Source of the DNA: Clostridiales bacterium
GTDB taxonomy: Bacteria; Bacillota; Clostridia; Christensenellales; Pumilibacteraceae
Length of the DNA stretch: 64,000 nt
Reading direction: 5' to 3'
NCBI GenBank assembly: GCA_003533505.1
Contig: DQGD01000015.1
Location: forward strand, 9,862-73,861
Shown here piece by piece: positions 16,482 through 24,816 of the stretch (the stretch's first letter is position 1; each line of letters starts with the position of its first letter). The notes under the pieces are model-generated. The model was not told the origin of the DNA. It did not search any database and saw only the letters and a program-made list of their open reading frames with translations. The position numbers and the translations under genes are program-made.

Positions 16482-16814
16482 TTATGCGTTTTCCTTATCG
16501 GCGGCTTCGGCTGTCTTTTTGTCGATCGCCTTATTGCGGAAGTAAAGCGCAAGTCCCGTCGATACCATGATAAGGTTAATGATATAGAACGCGAAGGCGA
16601 CGTAAGCGAGCCAGCTGAGTCCGCCCTTATCAATCCAGGTGAGAATCTTGCACAGAATACCGCCCACATAGCCGATGCCGATGAGCGCCATAAACAACGG
16701 GCTCGTGCCCTTTGCCGTGCGCGCCTTGTAAGCCTTGACGATGTTGAACGGCCAGGACGCGCCGAAGCATATTACCATTACGATTTCAAAAATCGTTGCA
16801 AACGTTTCTAACAT
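16482..16814 (-). CDS. PQ-loop (SemiSWEET-like) membrane protein
   Basis: A 110-residue protein with three predicted membrane helices. Residues 19-50, from ASWPFNIVKAYKARTAKG into a Gly-rich helix, match the PQ-loop repeat of SemiSWEET and related half-transporters, with WPFN in place of the usual PQ or PN pair. Such proteins dimerise to form a small-solute channel, mostly for sugars; the substrate here is unknown. The C-terminal tail is charged. It lies between the flavoprotein and the ferredoxin gene, which is an odd place for a sugar transporter. Confidence 0.8.
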   Translation of the reverse strand: MLETFATIFEIVMVICFGASWPFNIVKAYKARTAKGTSPLFMALIGIGYVGGILCKILTWIDKGGLSWLAYVAFAFYIINLIMVSTGLALYFRNKAIDKKTAEAADKENA

Positions 16815-16840
16815 TTATTCGTACCTCTTATAAAAATTGA

Positions 16841-18448
16841 CTACATATCTTTGCGGCGGTAGTCGGGCAAAATCTGCGGCGACAGCGCGATGGGCACAAT
16901 GCCGGCTTCTTTGAGTTCACGATTGAACGCGCGGACGTGCGACAGCGTGAGTCTGCCCGTCTTTTTGACGGACTTGACGCGGCTTGCAGCCGCGGCGCCG
17001 GCATCACGACCAAACACGATGACGTCGAGAAGCGAGTTGCCCATAAGCCTGTTTCTGCCGTGTATGCCGCCCACCGCTTCGCCTGCTACGAACAGGTTGC
17101 CGACGGCGGTTTCACAGTTGCCGTCGATGTCGATACCGCCGTTTTGGTAGTGAAGCGTGGGGTAAACGAGAATAGGCTCTTTCCTGATGTCGATGCCGTA
17201 TTTTGCGAACATGCGCAGCATTGCCGGGATTCTCTTCTCTATCGTACCTTCGCCGCCCAGCAACTCAATCATAGGCGTATCCAGCCACACGCCCTCGCCG
17301 TCGGTGGTCTTGACGGAATTGCCGCGCTTACGGCACTCGCGGATAATCGAAGCCGCCGTGACGTCGCGCGTTTCCAGCGAGTACACAAACGGTTCGCCGT
17401 TCTTGTTGACGAGCTGAGCTCCCAGCGAGCGCACCTTTTCGGTAACGAGCGCGCCGAAAATCTGCGTGGGCTCGGCAACGCCCGTGGGGTGATATTGCAG
17501 CGTGTCGGCGTACAAAAGCTTTGCGCCGGCGCGGTATGCGAACACGAGTCCGTCGGCGGTCGCGCCGTAGTGGTTGGACGTCGGGAAGCCCTGATAATGC
17601 AGTCTGCCCGCTCCGCCCGTGGCGATAATCACCGTCTTTGCGCGAGCAACGAGAATTTCGTTCGTTTCCATATTCAACAGCACCGCGCCTGCGGCGTTGC
17701 CTTTGCTGTCTTTTACGATTTCGATTGCCGCCGTGAAGTCGACGACGGGAATCTTGCGGTTAAGCACTTCGTCGCGGAGCGTGCGCATGATTTCCGCACC
17801 CGAATAGTCCTTGCAGGCGTGCATTCTCTTTCTGGACGTGCCGCCGCCGTGCGTGGTTATCATGTTGCCGTGCTCGTCCTTGTCGAACATGACGCCCAAA
17901 TCCGACAGCCATTTGATTGCGTCGGGGGCTTCGTAAACGAGCTTTTTCAGCAGCACGGGCTTTGCGGCGAAGTGACCGCCGCCGAACGCGTCGAGGTAGT
18001 GGATTGCCGGGCTGTCGTTTTCCTTGTCGGCAGCCTGTATGCCGCCCTCAGCCATCATGGTGTTGGCGTCGCCGATGCGGAGCTTGGTGACAATCATCAC
18101 GTTCGCGCCGGCGTTGTGCGCCGTGATAGCCGCGCTCGAGCCCGCTCCGCCGCCGCCGATGACGAGAACGTCAACGTCGTAGTCCGGATGCGCGAGGTCG
18201 ATTTTCTTGCCGACTACGCGCGACTTGCCCTGAAGCAGCGCGGCAAGCTCGTGAAGCACTTTGTCGCCCTTGTTGGGACCGACTTTCAGCGTTTCGTAAG
18301 CCGATTCTATATAGTCGGGGTGGTTTTCTTTGAGTACCGCGTCCTTTTCGTCGGCGGTCATGCGCGGATAGAGATTGTTAAGTCGTTCGCTTCTCGTCGC
18401 TTCGACGCGTTTTATCGAAGCCGATTGCTCGTCCGTGTAATTATACAT
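16841..18448 (-). CDS. Fumarate reductase/succinate dehydrogenase-type flavoprotein
   Basis: A 535-residue FAD protein of the FrdA/SdhA/aspartate-oxidase family. The dinucleotide-binding motif VIGGGGAGSSAA is at 96-107, after a 90-residue N-terminal extension. Active-site segments include THGGGTSRKR, QYHPTG, TEKVRSLG and HGRNRLMGNSLLDV, which fit a dicarboxylate-reducing member. No signal peptide is present, so it acts in the cytoplasm. The partner iron-sulfur gene lies 12 bp upstream, and fumarase and malate dehydrogenase are in the same operon, so fumarate to succinate is the most likely reaction. No membrane anchor subunit (FrdC/D) is present. L-aspartate oxidase is less likely because nadA and nadC are absent. 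Confidence 0.88.
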   Translation of the reverse strand: MYNYTDEQSASIKRVEATRSERLNNLYPRMTADEKDAVLKENHPDYIESAYETLKVGPNKGDKVLHELAALLQGKSRVVGKKIDLAHPDYDVDVLVIGGGGAGSSAAITAHNAGANVMIVTKLRIGDANTMMAEGGIQAADKENDSPAIHYLDAFGGGHFAAKPVLLKKLVYEAPDAIKWLSDLGVMFDKDEHGNMITTHGGGTSRKRMHACKDYSGAEIMRTLRDEVLNRKIPVVDFTAAIEIVKDSKGNAAGAVLLNMETNEILVARAKTVIIATGGAGRLHYQGFPTSNHYGATADGLVFAYRAGAKLLYADTLQYHPTGVAEPTQIFGALVTEKVRSLGAQLVNKNGEPFVYSLETRDVTAASIIRECRKRGNSVKTTDGEGVWLDTPMIELLGGEGTIEKRIPAMLRMFAKYGIDIRKEPILVYPTLHYQNGGIDIDGNCETAVGNLFVAGEAVGGIHGRNRLMGNSLLDVIVFGRDAGAAAASRVKSVKKTGRLTLSHVRAFNRELKEAGIVPIALSPQILPDYRRKDM

Positions 18449-18460
18449 TTTCGTTTCTCC

Positions 18461-19135
18461 TTATTTCTCTATGTCGCGGTGGTTGTAAAGCTCTTTCATT
18501 TCGTCAATCGGCTTTGCCATGATGTCTTCCATAAGCTTTACGAAGTCGCCGTTATTGATTTCGGCTACGCGCTTATTCAGGTGTTCGCACTCGGGCGCGA
18601 CGTACTTGCCGTACAGTCTTCTCGCGAGCTCCGCCACCTGAGGATGCGAAATGCCTGCCGGGCAACGCGACGAGCAAACGCCGCACATTACGCAGTCAAA
18701 GCTCTCTTCGGCACACTTTTTGAATTCGCCGCGCTGAGCGTAGGCGATGTACTGCATGACGTTGAGCCCCTGCGTGCACGACTTGGTGCAGGCGTTGCAG
18801 CCGATACAGCTGTAAATCTCGGGATAAAGCTGCATCATTATCTGCTCGGTGGGTTTGATTTTCTCGATGTCGTACACCTGCTTTACGAGCGGAAAGAACG
18901 GAAGCGTGGCGACGTACATACCCTCTTCCACCTGCTGCTGGCACGCGAGGCAGGTTTTGAGCTCCTGCCGGCCCTTTATGCGGTAGATGGTAGCGCACGC
19001 GCCGCAGAAGCCGTTGCGGCAGCCGCAGCCGCGCACCAGCCTGTAACCGGCGTACTCCATTGCCTTCATTATAGTGAGCGAGGAAGGCACCTCATACTTT
19101 TTACCGAAAAAATAAACGTTTACTGTGTTTTCCAT
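18461..19135 (-). CDS. Fumarate reductase-type iron-sulfur subunit
   Basis: A 224-residue protein with an N-terminal plant-type [2Fe-2S] domain (Cys 37, 39, 44, 47 and 62) and two C-terminal CxxCxxCxxxC clusters (110-120 and 148-158). This is the FrdB/TfrB-N layout, carrying electrons to the flavoprotein encoded next. In methanogen thiol:fumarate reductase, TfrB is fused to an HdrB-like CCG domain; here that domain is absent and a free HdrB is encoded upstream in the same operon. GAGAGGTACTGAAA precedes the ATG. The gap to flxA is 12 bp. Confidence 0.88.
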   Translation of the reverse strand: MENTVNVYFFGKKYEVPSSLTIMKAMEYAGYRLVRGCGCRNGFCGACATIYRIKGRQELKTCLACQQQVEEGMYVATLPFFPLVKQVYDIEKIKPTEQIMMQLYPEIYSCIGCNACTKSCTQGLNVMQYIAYAQRGEFKKCAEESFDCVMCGVCSSRCPAGISHPQVAELARRLYGKYVAPECEHLNKRVAEINNGDFVKLMEDIMAKPIDEMKELYNHRDIEK

Positions 19136-19147
19136 TTTCAGTACCTC

Positions 19148-19975
19148 TCAATACTCGTCGGGAAGCTCGTCGAGCTCGTCCATTCTGAACACGGGACCGT
19201 CCTTGCAGACGAACTTGTCGCCCACGTTGCATCTTCCGCACTTGCCGATGCCGCACTTCATTCTCAGCTCCAGCGTGGTGTACACGCGCGTTTTCGAGAA
19301 GCCGAGTTCGAGCAGCCCGGCGAGAGTGAATTTAATCATAATCGGCGGTCCGCAAAGCACGGCGGTCATGCCGGGGTCGAGTCCCAGCTCCTTGACGTAA
19401 GCCGGCACGAAGCCGACGTGTCCGTCCCAGCCCTCCTGCGGACGGTCGATGGTAAGGTACACCTCGAAGTTCGGTTCGTTCATCCACTCGGTGCGGATTT
19501 CTTCGATGTCCACGAGGTCATCCTTGCTTCTCGCGCCGTAGACGACTACCACTTTGCCGTAGTTGCCGCGGTAGTGACGGACGTAGTTGATTACGCTTCT
19601 CAGCGGAGCTAAGCCTATGCCGCCTGCGATGAACAGCAAGTCCTTGCCCTTGAAGTCGCCCTCGACGGGGAAGTTTTTGCCGTAGGGTCCGCGGACGGTG
19701 ATTTCCTGTCCTACCTCTATCGAGTGGATAACCTCGGTGACGCAACCGCATTTCTTTATCGAGAATTCCATAAATTCTTCGTTGGTGGGCGACGAGGTTA
19801 TCGAGAACATGCACTCGCCCACGCCGGGAATGGATACCATTGCGCACTGACCGGGCAGGTGCTCGAACAGTTTTTTGCCGTCGCGTCCGACGACTCTGAA
19901 CGTCTTTACGTCGGCGGTGTCCTTTCTTATGTCGGTGACTACGCCGATACGGGGAATAAGGTTTTCGTTAATCAT
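19148..19975 (-). CDS. flxA: FlxA-like FAD/NAD(P)-binding oxidoreductase subunit
   Basis: A 275-residue ferredoxin-reductase-type subunit, like FlxA of the HdrABC-FlxABCD complex or gamma subunits of sulfhydrogenase and AsrB. It has an FAD-binding barrel (GRDGKKLFEHLPGQCAMVSI), an NAD(P)-binding domain (LLFIAGGIGLAPLRSVINYV) with CGPP, and the C-terminal four-Cys [2Fe-2S] site (MKCGIGKCGRC and VCKDGP). It would oxidise NADH and feed the FlxB/C ferredoxin chain. The start at 19975 overlaps the flxB stop by 4 bp; upstream frame extension has no support. Confidence 0.9.
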   Translation of the reverse strand: MINENLIPRIGVVTDIRKDTADVKTFRVVGRDGKKLFEHLPGQCAMVSIPGVGECMFSITSSPTNEEFMEFSIKKCGCVTEVIHSIEVGQEITVRGPYGKNFPVEGDFKGKDLLFIAGGIGLAPLRSVINYVRHYRGNYGKVVVVYGARSKDDLVDIEEIRTEWMNEPNFEVYLTIDRPQEGWDGHVGFVPAYVKELGLDPGMTAVLCGPPIMIKFTLAGLLELGFSKTRVYTTLELRMKCGIGKCGRCNVGDKFVCKDGPVFRMDELDELPDEY

Positions 19976-20994
19976 CTGTTGCCGCCCCCTAATTTTTTGA
20001 TAACTTTGACGATGTTGAGGTGCTGCGGACACTTCACGACGCATCTGCCGCAACCCACGCACGAGTAGTCGCCGTACTGCGACGGATAATACACGAGCTT
20101 GTGCATAAAACGCTGACGATAGCGTTGCAGCTGCGTGGTGCGCGAGTTCGCCGCCGCCATCTGCGTGAAGTCGGAATACATGCACGAATCCCAGCAGCGG
20201 AATCGGATTATGTCCTTATCGGTCTTGAAGTCGCGGATGTCGAAGCACTGACAGGTCGGGCACACGAACGTGCACGTTCCACAACCGAGGCATGCTTCGG
20301 ACAACTCCTTCCACTCGGGCGCGTCAAACAGCTCGTTAAGGTTTTCGTGCTTGAAGCGCGAAACGTCGAGATGACTGTACGGCAGTTTTTCGATAATCTC
20401 CCGTGTGGTTTTCTTCATCTCCTCCACCGCGGCTTCGTCCGCGTCGTGAAGAAGCGAGGAAACGGCTTCGAGCGCGTTTTCGCCTTTTTCGGTGTTGGCT
20501 CTAAGGTACAGCGCGTCCTCCGCTTTCCACATGGTTACGTCGCCTTGGGGGTCTGCCGCGTCCACTCCGAAAACCTTGCAGAAGCAGCTCTCGTGGGGCT
20601 TGCCGCAGGCGAGCGTGAAGATGACGGCTGCGTCGCGGCGCAACTTGTAGTAGGTGTCCACGGGGTCGCCGAGGAACACGTTGTCGAGGATACCGAACGC
20701 CTTGTAGTCGCACGCGCGCACGCCGAAAATCGCGAACGGCGCGTTCTCCTTTCTCACGTCGATTATGTCTATTTTCTTGCCCTCGGTGCGGAATTTCATC
20801 ATATTCTCGCTCTGGGGGAAGAATGCGTCCTTGGGGGACTTAACTGTTTTGAGCGTGTCGATGTCGACGGGGTTCACGCCGTCGTACCAACCGTAGTTGG
20901 TTTCGCCGGCTTTCTTAATCGGGATATACAGCGGCATTGCTTCCGCAAGCGCCGCGTAAAACTTGCCTAAGTCGGGAGTAAATACTTTTTTCAT
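19972..20994 (-). CDS. flxB: FlxB-like 4Fe-4S dicluster subunit
   Basis: A 340-residue iron-sulfur protein of the AsrA/sulfhydrogenase-beta family. The N-terminal domain carries the conserved GVRACDYKAFGILD and ESCFCK signature. Two C-terminal clusters follow, CLGCGTCTFVCPTC and CVGCGRCVVKCP. It is likely to pass electrons from the NADH-oxidising FlxA to FlxC/FlxD. GGAGGGCAAATAGC precedes the ATG, and it is sandwiched between flxC and flxA with almost no gap. The B versus C name is by position and similarity; the two subunits could be named the other way round. Confidence 0.87.
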   Translation of the reverse strand: MKKVFTPDLGKFYAALAEAMPLYIPIKKAGETNYGWYDGVNPVDIDTLKTVKSPKDAFFPQSENMMKFRTEGKKIDIIDVRKENAPFAIFGVRACDYKAFGILDNVFLGDPVDTYYKLRRDAAVIFTLACGKPHESCFCKVFGVDAADPQGDVTMWKAEDALYLRANTEKGENALEAVSSLLHDADEAAVEEMKKTTREIIEKLPYSHLDVSRFKHENLNELFDAPEWKELSEACLGCGTCTFVCPTCQCFDIRDFKTDKDIIRFRCWDSCMYSDFTQMAAANSRTTQLQRYRQRFMHKLVYYPSQYGDYSCVGCGRCVVKCPQHLNIVKVIKKLGGGNR

Positions 20995-20995
20995 G

Positions 20996-21979
20996 CTATT
21001 TGCCCTCCGTCATGCGGAAAACTTCGCCGGGTTCGAGGTCGGAGGCGGTAAACTCGGTGAGCGGCGTTTTGCCCTCCGCAACCTCGCCTGCCTGAAACTC
21101 GCCGTAAGCCGCGTCGATGTCCTTTATAAACTTTCTGTTGAGAAGGTGAAGCGGAATATGCTGGGGGCACACTCTCGAGCACTCGCCGCAGTCGGTGCAT
21201 CTGCCGGCGACGTGGAACGCGCGGATAATGTGATAAAGCTGCTCTTCGAAGCTGACGTCGTTTGCTTTCGCCGCCACGCCGGACTTCGGGTTGTCGAACA
21301 CGCACTTGCGGCACGTGCAAGCCGGGCAGACGTTTCTGCACGCGTTGCAACGAATGCACTTGCTGAGCTCGCCTTGCCAGAACGCGTAACGCTCGGCGGC
21401 GGTCATCGCTTCCAGCTCGCGCACACCGGAGAAGCGGTCGTTCTTCACCTCGGGCTCGTTGTACACGGCGATAACCTCGTCGGCGACGACGTGCTTTTTG
21501 CCCTTGCAGGTCATGCACTTTCCGAGCAGCACTTCGGCGCGCTTAGCCGAAGCTTCGCCGTACAGCGTATCGAATTTTACGTCCTCGCCGTCGTAGTTCT
21601 CGCTCGTAACTCCCGTTATGCCCTTTTGCTCGAGCTTGTAATTGTCTAATTTGCCTCTGCACTCCACGCCCACGACGTACACTTTGTCGCGGTCGACGCG
21701 GTGCTCTTTTACGAGCTCGTTGAAGCTGTAGCTGTCGCAGGGCTTCAAAAATACCGCGACTTTGCCCTCGCCTTTCGCTACGTCAATGAGGTATTTGGAC
21801 AGGTTCGCGCCGCAGAAGTCGTCGTAGACGAGCTCCGCGAGGCTGTCGACGCTGTCGAACGTGGCAGGGCTGGGGTCGTATGCAAATTCGCCTTTTTTCC
21901 AGGCTACTACCTTGTTTACCGCGCCGGAAGAAAGCAATTCCTTTGCTTTCTCGAGGACTTTATTCTGTAATTCCTGCAT
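20996..21979 (-). CDS. flxC: FlxC-like 4Fe-4S dicluster subunit
   Basis: A 327-residue protein with an FrhB/FdhB-like N-terminal domain (VAVFLKPCDSYSFNEL, then VYVVGVECRGK) and CMTCKGK, followed by two clusters, CIRCNACRNVCPAC and CTDCGECSRVCP. It resembles the second iron-sulfur subunit of Flx complexes. I chose the ATG at 21979 because AAGGAGGACTGAAATC precedes it; eleven upstream codons in frame have no site. The start lies just after the flxD stop. It probably links FlxA/B to FlxD and HdrA. Confidence 0.85.
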   Translation of the reverse strand: MQELQNKVLEKAKELLSSGAVNKVVAWKKGEFAYDPSPATFDSVDSLAELVYDDFCGANLSKYLIDVAKGEGKVAVFLKPCDSYSFNELVKEHRVDRDKVYVVGVECRGKLDNYKLEQKGITGVTSENYDGEDVKFDTLYGEASAKRAEVLLGKCMTCKGKKHVVADEVIAVYNEPEVKNDRFSGVRELEAMTAAERYAFWQGELSKCIRCNACRNVCPACTCRKCVFDNPKSGVAAKANDVSFEEQLYHIIRAFHVAGRCTDCGECSRVCPQHIPLHLLNRKFIKDIDAAYGEFQAGEVAEGKTPLTEFTASDLEPGEVFRMTEGK

Positions 21980-21983
21980 GATT

Positions 21984-22439
21984 TCAGTCCTCCTTGACTC
22001 GCAAGTCGGCAAGGCGCTTGTTTTCGCCCAGCTCCGTTACGGTTTTTACAAAGTCGTTCATGACGGCGGAGAATTTTGCGCCCTCTGCCGCCGAAACCCA
22101 CTCTACTCTCGTGCGTTCTTTTTCGATGCCGAGGTAGTCGAGGAAGCTGAACAGCATCGCCATTCTTCTTCTGGTGTAATAGTTGCCTGTGACGTAATGA
22201 CAGTCGCCGGGGTGACAGCCGCACAGGATTACTCCGTCCGCGCCGCGCTGAAAGGCTTTTAGCACGAACATCGGGTTTACTCGGCACGAGCAGGGCACCC
22301 TGACAATCTTGACGTCGGCAGGGTAAGAAAGCCTGCTGCTTCCGGCAAGGTCCGCGCCGGCGTAGGAGCACCAATTGCAGCAAAACGCCACGATATTGGG
22401 CACGAACGGCTTGTTTTCGTTTTCGATTATCTCTTGCAT
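21984..22439 (-). CDS. flxD: MvhD/FlxD-type electron-transfer subunit
   Basis: A 151-residue member of the MvhD family, which carries a [2Fe-2S] cluster and delivers electrons to the flavin of HdrA. Signature motifs are FCCNWCSYAGADLAG near the N-terminus, VRVPCSCRVNP, and GADGVILCGCHPGDCHY. The gene overlaps the end of hdrA by 13 bp, as in many methanogens and sulfate reducers. Its presence between HdrA and the Flx subunits is the strongest sign that the two modules form a single complex. Confidence 0.93.
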   Translation of the reverse strand: MQEIIENENKPFVPNIVAFCCNWCSYAGADLAGSSRLSYPADVKIVRVPCSCRVNPMFVLKAFQRGADGVILCGCHPGDCHYVTGNYYTRRRMAMLFSFLDYLGIEKERTRVEWVSAAEGAKFSAVMNDFVKTVTELGENKRLADLRVKED

Positions 22440-24418
22440 ATCGCTTCGACCTCCGACATAATCTGAGAAGAACTGAATCCGCTAAGGTCCATAGCTCCCG
22501 AGGGACAGGTGACGGTGCACGCTCCGCAGCCCTGGCATACCGCAGGATTGACGGAAGCGACTCTACGCGTTTCGGTCTTGCCGCCGCCGATGCGGAATTC
22601 CTTGTCGACATAGGTAATCGCGCCGTAAGCGCACACGTTCGCGCACTGCGAGCAGCCGTTGCACATCTGTTCGTCGGTATGAGCCACGCACGGATTGGTT
22701 TTGAGGTGGTCTTTAACAAGCAGACCTATTACCTTTGCCGCGCAAGCCGAAGCCTGCGAAACGGTTTCGGGAATGTCCTTAGGACCCTGGCATACGCCGG
22801 CAAGGTAAACGCCTGCGGTCGGGCTCTCGACGGGGCGAAGCTTGGGGTGGGATTCGTTGAGGAAGTTGTTGGTATCGATGCTTGCGGTGAGCAACGTCGC
22901 GAGTTTTCTCACGCCCGGCTCGGGCTCGATTGCGGTGGCGAGCACCACGAGGTCGGACGGTATCGTTACCTGCTCGTTGTTGATGAGGTCGCTGCCCTGC
23001 ACCATCAGCTTGCCGTTTTGGTTGTACACCTTGCCCACCATGCCCTTTATGTAATCCACGCCGTACTGTTCCACCGCTCTTCTGTAAAACTCGTCGTAGT
23101 TCTTGCCGGGGGTACGCACGTCGATATAGAACACATGCACTTCGGTATCGGGGTATTTTTCGCGGATAAGCATCGCGTGCTTGGCGGTGTACATACAGCA
23201 AATCTTACTGCAATACGGCTTGCCGCAGCCCGACACGTCGCGCGAGCCCACGCACTGAATGAAGGTGATTACCTTGGGGTGCGTGTTGTCGCTGGGACGG
23301 AGCAGCACGCCGCTCGTGGGTCCCGCCGCGTTCATAAGACGCTCGAGTTCGAGCGAGGTGATGACGTCCTTGTTATCCGCGTAGCCGTACTCGTTGAAGT
23401 TGTCGAGTTTGATGGGACGGAAGCCGGTTGCCACGACTATCGCGCCGTACTCGCGCTCCACGAATTCGTCCTGCATTTCATAGTTGATTGCGCCTGCTCC
23501 GCACACCCTGCTGCACAGTCCGCACTTGCCGCTCTTGAGCTTGAGACACTGCTCGGGGTCGATGACGGCGACGTTGGGGATAGCTTGCGCGAAAGGAATG
23601 TAAATCGCGGTGCGGTTGTTAAGGTTCATATTGAACTCGTTAAGTCCCTTCTTCGACGGGCACTTTTCCATGCAAGCCTTGCAACCCGTGCACTTGGTTT
23701 CGTCGACGTAACGCGCTTTTCTTCTGATTTTGACCTTGAAGTTGCCCACATAGCCCTTGACCTCCTCGATTTCCGAGTAGGACAGAATGTCTATCTTGTC
23801 GCTCTGGGCGCAATCGACCATTTTCGGGGTGAGTATGCACGCCGAGCAGTCGAGCGTGGGGAACGTCTTGTCGAGCTGCGCCATTCTGCCGCCGATGGTG
23901 GCGTTCTTTTCCACGATGTCGACGGGGAAACCGGCTTCGGCGATGTCGAGCGCCGCCTGAATACCGGCGATGCCGCCGCCGATGACCAGCGCGCGCTTGA
24001 CGACCGGGCTTTCGCCTGCGGTGAGCGGCGCGTCGAGGCGCACCTTGGCTATTGCCGTGCGGATAAGGATAAGCGCTTTTGCCGTCGCCTCCTCCTTGTC
24101 CTTGTGAATCCACGAGCACTGCTCGCGAATGTTGGCGACTTCCACCATGTAGGGGTTAAGCCCCTCGGCTTCGGCTGCCTTGCGGAAGGTGGCTTCGTGC
24201 ATTCTGGGCGAGCACGAGCCGATGACCACTCCCGTAAGCCCGTATTCGCGGATAGCATTGCGGATGAGCTGCTGTCCGTTTTCCGAGCACATATACTGAT
24301 AATCGGCGGAATACACGACTCCCGGCTCGGCTTTGATGAGCGCGCTGAGGCGTTGTACGTCTACCGTTGCGGCGATATTGCTGCCGCACCAACAAATAAA
24401 TACTCCGATTCTTTGCAT
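22427..24418 (-). CDS. hdrA: Heterodisulfide reductase-like subunit HdrA
   Basis: HdrA is the flavoprotein that performs flavin-based electron bifurcation in Hdr complexes. The 663-residue protein has the N-terminal CWCGSNIA segment, GSCSPRMHEATF, an FAD-binding VIGGGIAGIQAALDIA (about 146-161), a CTGCKACMEKCP cluster, a Cys-rich insert and two C-terminal clusters, CNGCSQCANVC and CQGCGACTVTCPSG. All expected cluster cysteines appear present. It is 14 bp downstream of hdrC. Methanogenesis genes are absent, so the disulfide partner must differ from CoM-S-S-CoB. Confidence 0.94.
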   Translation of the reverse strand: MQRIGVFICWCGSNIAATVDVQRLSALIKAEPGVVYSADYQYMCSENGQQLIRNAIREYGLTGVVIGSCSPRMHEATFRKAAEAEGLNPYMVEVANIREQCSWIHKDKEEATAKALILIRTAIAKVRLDAPLTAGESPVVKRALVIGGGIAGIQAALDIAEAGFPVDIVEKNATIGGRMAQLDKTFPTLDCSACILTPKMVDCAQSDKIDILSYSEIEEVKGYVGNFKVKIRRKARYVDETKCTGCKACMEKCPSKKGLNEFNMNLNNRTAIYIPFAQAIPNVAVIDPEQCLKLKSGKCGLCSRVCGAGAINYEMQDEFVEREYGAIVVATGFRPIKLDNFNEYGYADNKDVITSLELERLMNAAGPTSGVLLRPSDNTHPKVITFIQCVGSRDVSGCGKPYCSKICCMYTAKHAMLIREKYPDTEVHVFYIDVRTPGKNYDEFYRRAVEQYGVDYIKGMVGKVYNQNGKLMVQGSDLINNEQVTIPSDLVVLATAIEPEPGVRKLATLLTASIDTNNFLNESHPKLRPVESPTAGVYLAGVCQGPKDIPETVSQASACAAKVIGLLVKDHLKTNPCVAHTDEQMCNGCSQCANVCAYGAITYVDKEFRIGGGKTETRRVASVNPAVCQGCGACTVTCPSGAMDLSGFSSSQIMSEVEAICKR

Positions 24419-24432
24419 GTTTTTTCTCTCGC

Positions 24433-24816
24433 TTATTTGTTATACTTTCTGTATGCGCTGACTATTAACTGCTGGGGAATGAACTCATCCACAACGGGCG
24501 GAATGTCCTCCGCTTTCAGTCCGTTGCCGCCCTGAGCCCTTATCACGGTGTCGCGCACCGCTTCGATTACGCCCTGCGGCGCAACGCCTCTCGGGCAACG
24601 CTCGACGCACTCCATGCAGGACAAGCAGTGCCAAATCGCGTTGCTTTTCAGCAGCCTGTCGAACTTTGCCGTCGCCACGAACGTGACGAATTGGTGGGGT
24701 TTGATGTCCATGTCCTTATACGCCGGGCAACGACCCGAGCACTTGCCGCACTTCATGCACTTTCTCACGTCTGTGCCCGAAATACGCAATACGTTTTCTA
24801 TTCTCTCGTCGTTCAT
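24433..24816 (-). CDS. hdrC: Heterodisulfide reductase-like subunit HdrC
   Basis: A 127-residue iron-sulfur protein with two clusters, CMKCGKCSGRCPAY and CLSCMECVERCP. It relays electrons from HdrA to the catalytic HdrB. The HdrC family normally has this length and these two motifs. Its start overlaps the hdrB stop by 4 bp and hdrA follows directly, giving the order hdrB-hdrC-hdrA. The short C-terminus lacks extra domains. Confidence 0.93.
   Translation of the reverse strand: MNDERIENVLRISGTDVRKCMKCGKCSGRCPAYKDMDIKPHQFVTFVATAKFDRLLKSNAIWHCLSCMECVERCPRGVAPQGVIEAVRDTVIRAQGGNGLKAEDIPPVVDEFIPQQLIVSAYRKYNK

Noticed and set aside
16841..18448. L-aspartate oxidase (nadB)
   Set aside because: The fold is similar, but an FrdB-like subunit, fumarase and malate dehydrogenase are in the operon, and nadA/nadC are absent.
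16937..19612. 891-codon plus-strand open frame opposite the fumarate reductase genes
   Set aside because: It is antisense to two well-supported iron-sulfur and flavin genes; its composition is typical of the complement of GC-rich coding DNA.
19976..20185. N-terminal extension of the FlxA-like protein by 70 residues
   Set aside because: The added residues are Arg/Ala-rich shadow translation of flxB; the ATG at 19975 has a ribosome site and the expected 4-bp overlap.
20996..22012. Longer start for the FlxC-like gene at 22012
   Set aside because: The extra eleven codons overlap the flxD end and have no ribosome site, while AAGGAGG lies at the right distance before the ATG at 21979.
22679..24535. 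618-codon plus-strand frame opposite hdrA
   Set aside because: It is the antisense of a complete HdrA with all cluster motifs; no ribosome site or family match.
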